A DNA stretch of 22,222 bases from Xanthomonas translucens pv. translucens DSM 18974 (GTDB lineage Bacteria; Pseudomonadota; Gammaproteobacteria; Xanthomonadales; Xanthomonadaceae), in NCBI RefSeq assembly GCF_000331775.1, contig NZ_CAPJ01000090.1, forward strand, positions 1 through 22,222. Direction: 5' to 3'. The translations under genes were made by a program, and so were the position numbers. This document shows, piece after piece, positions 21,017 through 22,222 of this stretch. Position 1 is the stretch's first letter, and each line of letters starts with the position of its first letter. The notes under the pieces are model-generated. The model saw nothing but the letters and a program-made list of their open reading frames with translations, did not search any database and had not been told where the DNA came from.

Positions 21017-22142
21017 TCAGGCGTCGCTGCGTTTTGCGCCGACTTCCAGGCCGGACTTGAGGCTGGCCTCGACGAATTCGTCCAGGTCGCCGTCGAGCAC
21101 TTTTTGCGTGTCAGTACGTTCGATGCCGGTGCGCAGGTCCTTGATCCGGCTCTGGTCGAGCACGTAGTTGCGGATCTGGCTGCCCCAGCCGATGTCCGAC
21201 TTGGTCGCCTCGACCGCGTCGCGCTCGGCGTTGCGCTTCTGGATCTCCAGCTCGTACAGCTTGGCGGCGAGCATCTTCATCGCGTTGTCGCGGTTCTGGT
21301 GCTGGCTGCGCCCGGTCTGGCAGGCGACCACGATGTTGGTCGGGATGTGGGTGATGCGCACCGCCGACTCGGTCTTGTTGACGTGCTGGCCGCCGGCGCC
21401 GGAGGAGCGGTAGACGTCGGTGCGCAGGTCGGCCGGATTGATCTCGATGTCGATGTTGTCGTCCACTTCCGGCGACACGAATACCGAGGTGAAGCTGGTG
21501 TGGCGGCGGTTGTCCGAATCGAACGGCGACTTGCGCACCAGCCGGTGCACGCCGGTCTCGGTCTTCAGCCAGCCGTAGGCGAAATCGCCTTCCACGCGCA
21601 GCGTGGCCGACTTGATCCCCGCGACTTCGCCGCCGGAGACTTCCATCAGTTCGGTCTTCCAGCCGCGCGACTCGCACCAGCGCAGGTACATGCGCAGCAG
21701 GATCTCGGCCCAGTCCTGGGCCTCGGTGCCGCCGGCGCCGGCCTGGATGTCGACGAAGGCGTTGCTGGCGTCCATCTGCCCGGAGAACATGCGCTGGAAT
21801 TCCAGCTTCTCCACGTGCACCTGGAAGCGCTCGACATCGGCGACCACCGCCAGTGCGGTGTCCTCGTCGTCCTCGCTCTCGGCCAGTTCCAGGAACTCCA
21901 GCGCCTCGTTCAGCCCGTCGAGCACGCTAGCGATGCCGCCGACGGTCTTCTCCAGGTTGGCGCGTTCGCGGCCCAGGCTCTGCGCGCGCTCGGGGTCGTT
22001 CCAGATATCGGGGTTTTCCAGCTCCCGGGTGACTTCCTCTAGGCGTTCTTTCTTGACGTCGTAGTCAAAGAAACCCCCGAAGCGACAGCACCCGATCGGA
22101 CAGATCGGCAATGCGGTGGCGGATGGGATTGAGTTCGATCAT
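21017..22142 (-). CDS. prfB: Peptide chain release factor 2, expressed by programmed +1 frameshift
   Basis: RF2 releases finished proteins at UGA and UAA codons. The coding sequence is in two parts: 22142-22068 (25 codons, from [10 protein letters not shown] to LRGFL), then after skipping one base, 22066-21017 ([10 protein letters not shown] onward). The product has 374 residues. The first part ends at an in-frame TGA (22067-22065); the +1 shift there is the classic RF2 autoregulation. Codon-recognition motif Ser205-Pro206-Phe207 (RKSPFDSD) and the GGQ motif at 250-252 (GAGGQHVNK) sit at the same numbers as in E. coli; residue 246 is Ser. Annotating only the second part would miss the true start. 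An extended -10 promoter lies just upstream, and lysS follows. Confidence 0.97.
22064..22078 (-). promoter_or_regulatory. RF2 programmed +1 frameshift site
   Basis: On the minus strand the site reads GGGGG TTT CTT TGA C. GGGGG (22078-22074) is the internal Shine-Dalgarno-like element, CTT the slippery codon, TGA (22067-22065) the zero-frame stop and C the poor following context. Spacing matches the E. coli prfB element exactly. When RF2 is scarce, ribosomes slip forward one base to make more RF2. Confidence 0.95.
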
Positions 22143-22176
22143 GGCGGCATTCCGGCAAACGGCAAACAAGAGCGCG

Positions 22177-22185
22177 ATTCTAGCA
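22177..22185 (-). promoter_or_regulatory. Candidate extended -10 promoter of prfB
   Basis: On the minus strand TGC followed by TAGAAT (22182-22177) forms an extended -10 element about 35 bases before the prfB ATG. The hexamer at the expected -35 position (TGTGGC) is poor, which is normal for extended -10 promoters. The position fits a short leader, but no experiment supports it here. Confidence 0.5.
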
Positions 22186-22222
22186 ATTCCGGCCGCCGCG
22201 CCACAGCGCGCGCGGCGCCGCC

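Noticed and set aside
19226..22042. Long plus-strand open frame across lysS and prfB
   Set aside because: It spans two well-supported minus-strand genes and has low-complexity shadow composition.
22017..22111. prfB as a frameshifted pseudogene
   Set aside because: The frame change sits exactly at a canonical RF2 programmed frameshift element, and all RF2 motifs are intact.

Overview
The window reads as chromosomal DNA of a Xanthomonas-type gammaproteobacterium (Xanthomonadaceae). It is mostly high GC; one sampled 60-base line inside rpfB is 68 percent. It carries the hallmark rpf gene order acnB, acnA (rpfA), rpfB, rpfF, rpfC, rpfG, lysS, prfB, next to the end of a chemotaxis cluster. I cannot assign a species. 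rpfH, which lies between rpfG and rpfC in X. campestris pv. campestris, is absent.

Layout. 1-2729 (+): the last 30 codons of a chemoreceptor with a CheR/CheB-tethering tail, then cheR-cheD-cheB with ATGA overlaps. 2930-5599 (+): a DosP-like PAS-PAS-GAF-GGDEF-EAL protein. 5600-6335: no intact gene; it holds the C-terminal stub of a second GGDEF domain, a pair of inverted REP palindromes and a likely acnB terminator. 6336-9647 (-): vapB-vapC and acnB, with a clear vapB promoter/operator at 9664-9702. 9796-12564 (+): acnA, divergent from vapB. 12565-13132: a stem-loop and a frameshifted, decayed small lipoprotein gene. 13133-15858 (+): rpfB and rpfF. 15912-22142 (-): rpfC, rpfG, lysS and prfB, the last with the programmed +1 frameshift of release factor 2.

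How the genes work together. RpfF makes the DSF fatty-acid signal and RpfB handles free fatty acids and signal turnover. RpfC senses DSF, also restrains RpfF, and passes phosphate to RpfG, an HD-GYP phosphodiesterase that lowers cyclic di-GMP. The DosP-like protein and the GGDEF stub are further cyclic di-GMP genes. CheR, CheD and CheB adjust chemoreceptor sensitivity. AcnA and AcnB are the two TCA-cycle aconitases, and a VapBC toxin-antitoxin pair sits between them.

I found no wholly new system. The most notable signals are a sharp drop in GC across rpfF and the sensor domain of rpfC but not the kinase core, two decayed genes, a toxin-antitoxin pair transcribed toward acnB, and a possible haem-binding PAS in the DosP-like protein.
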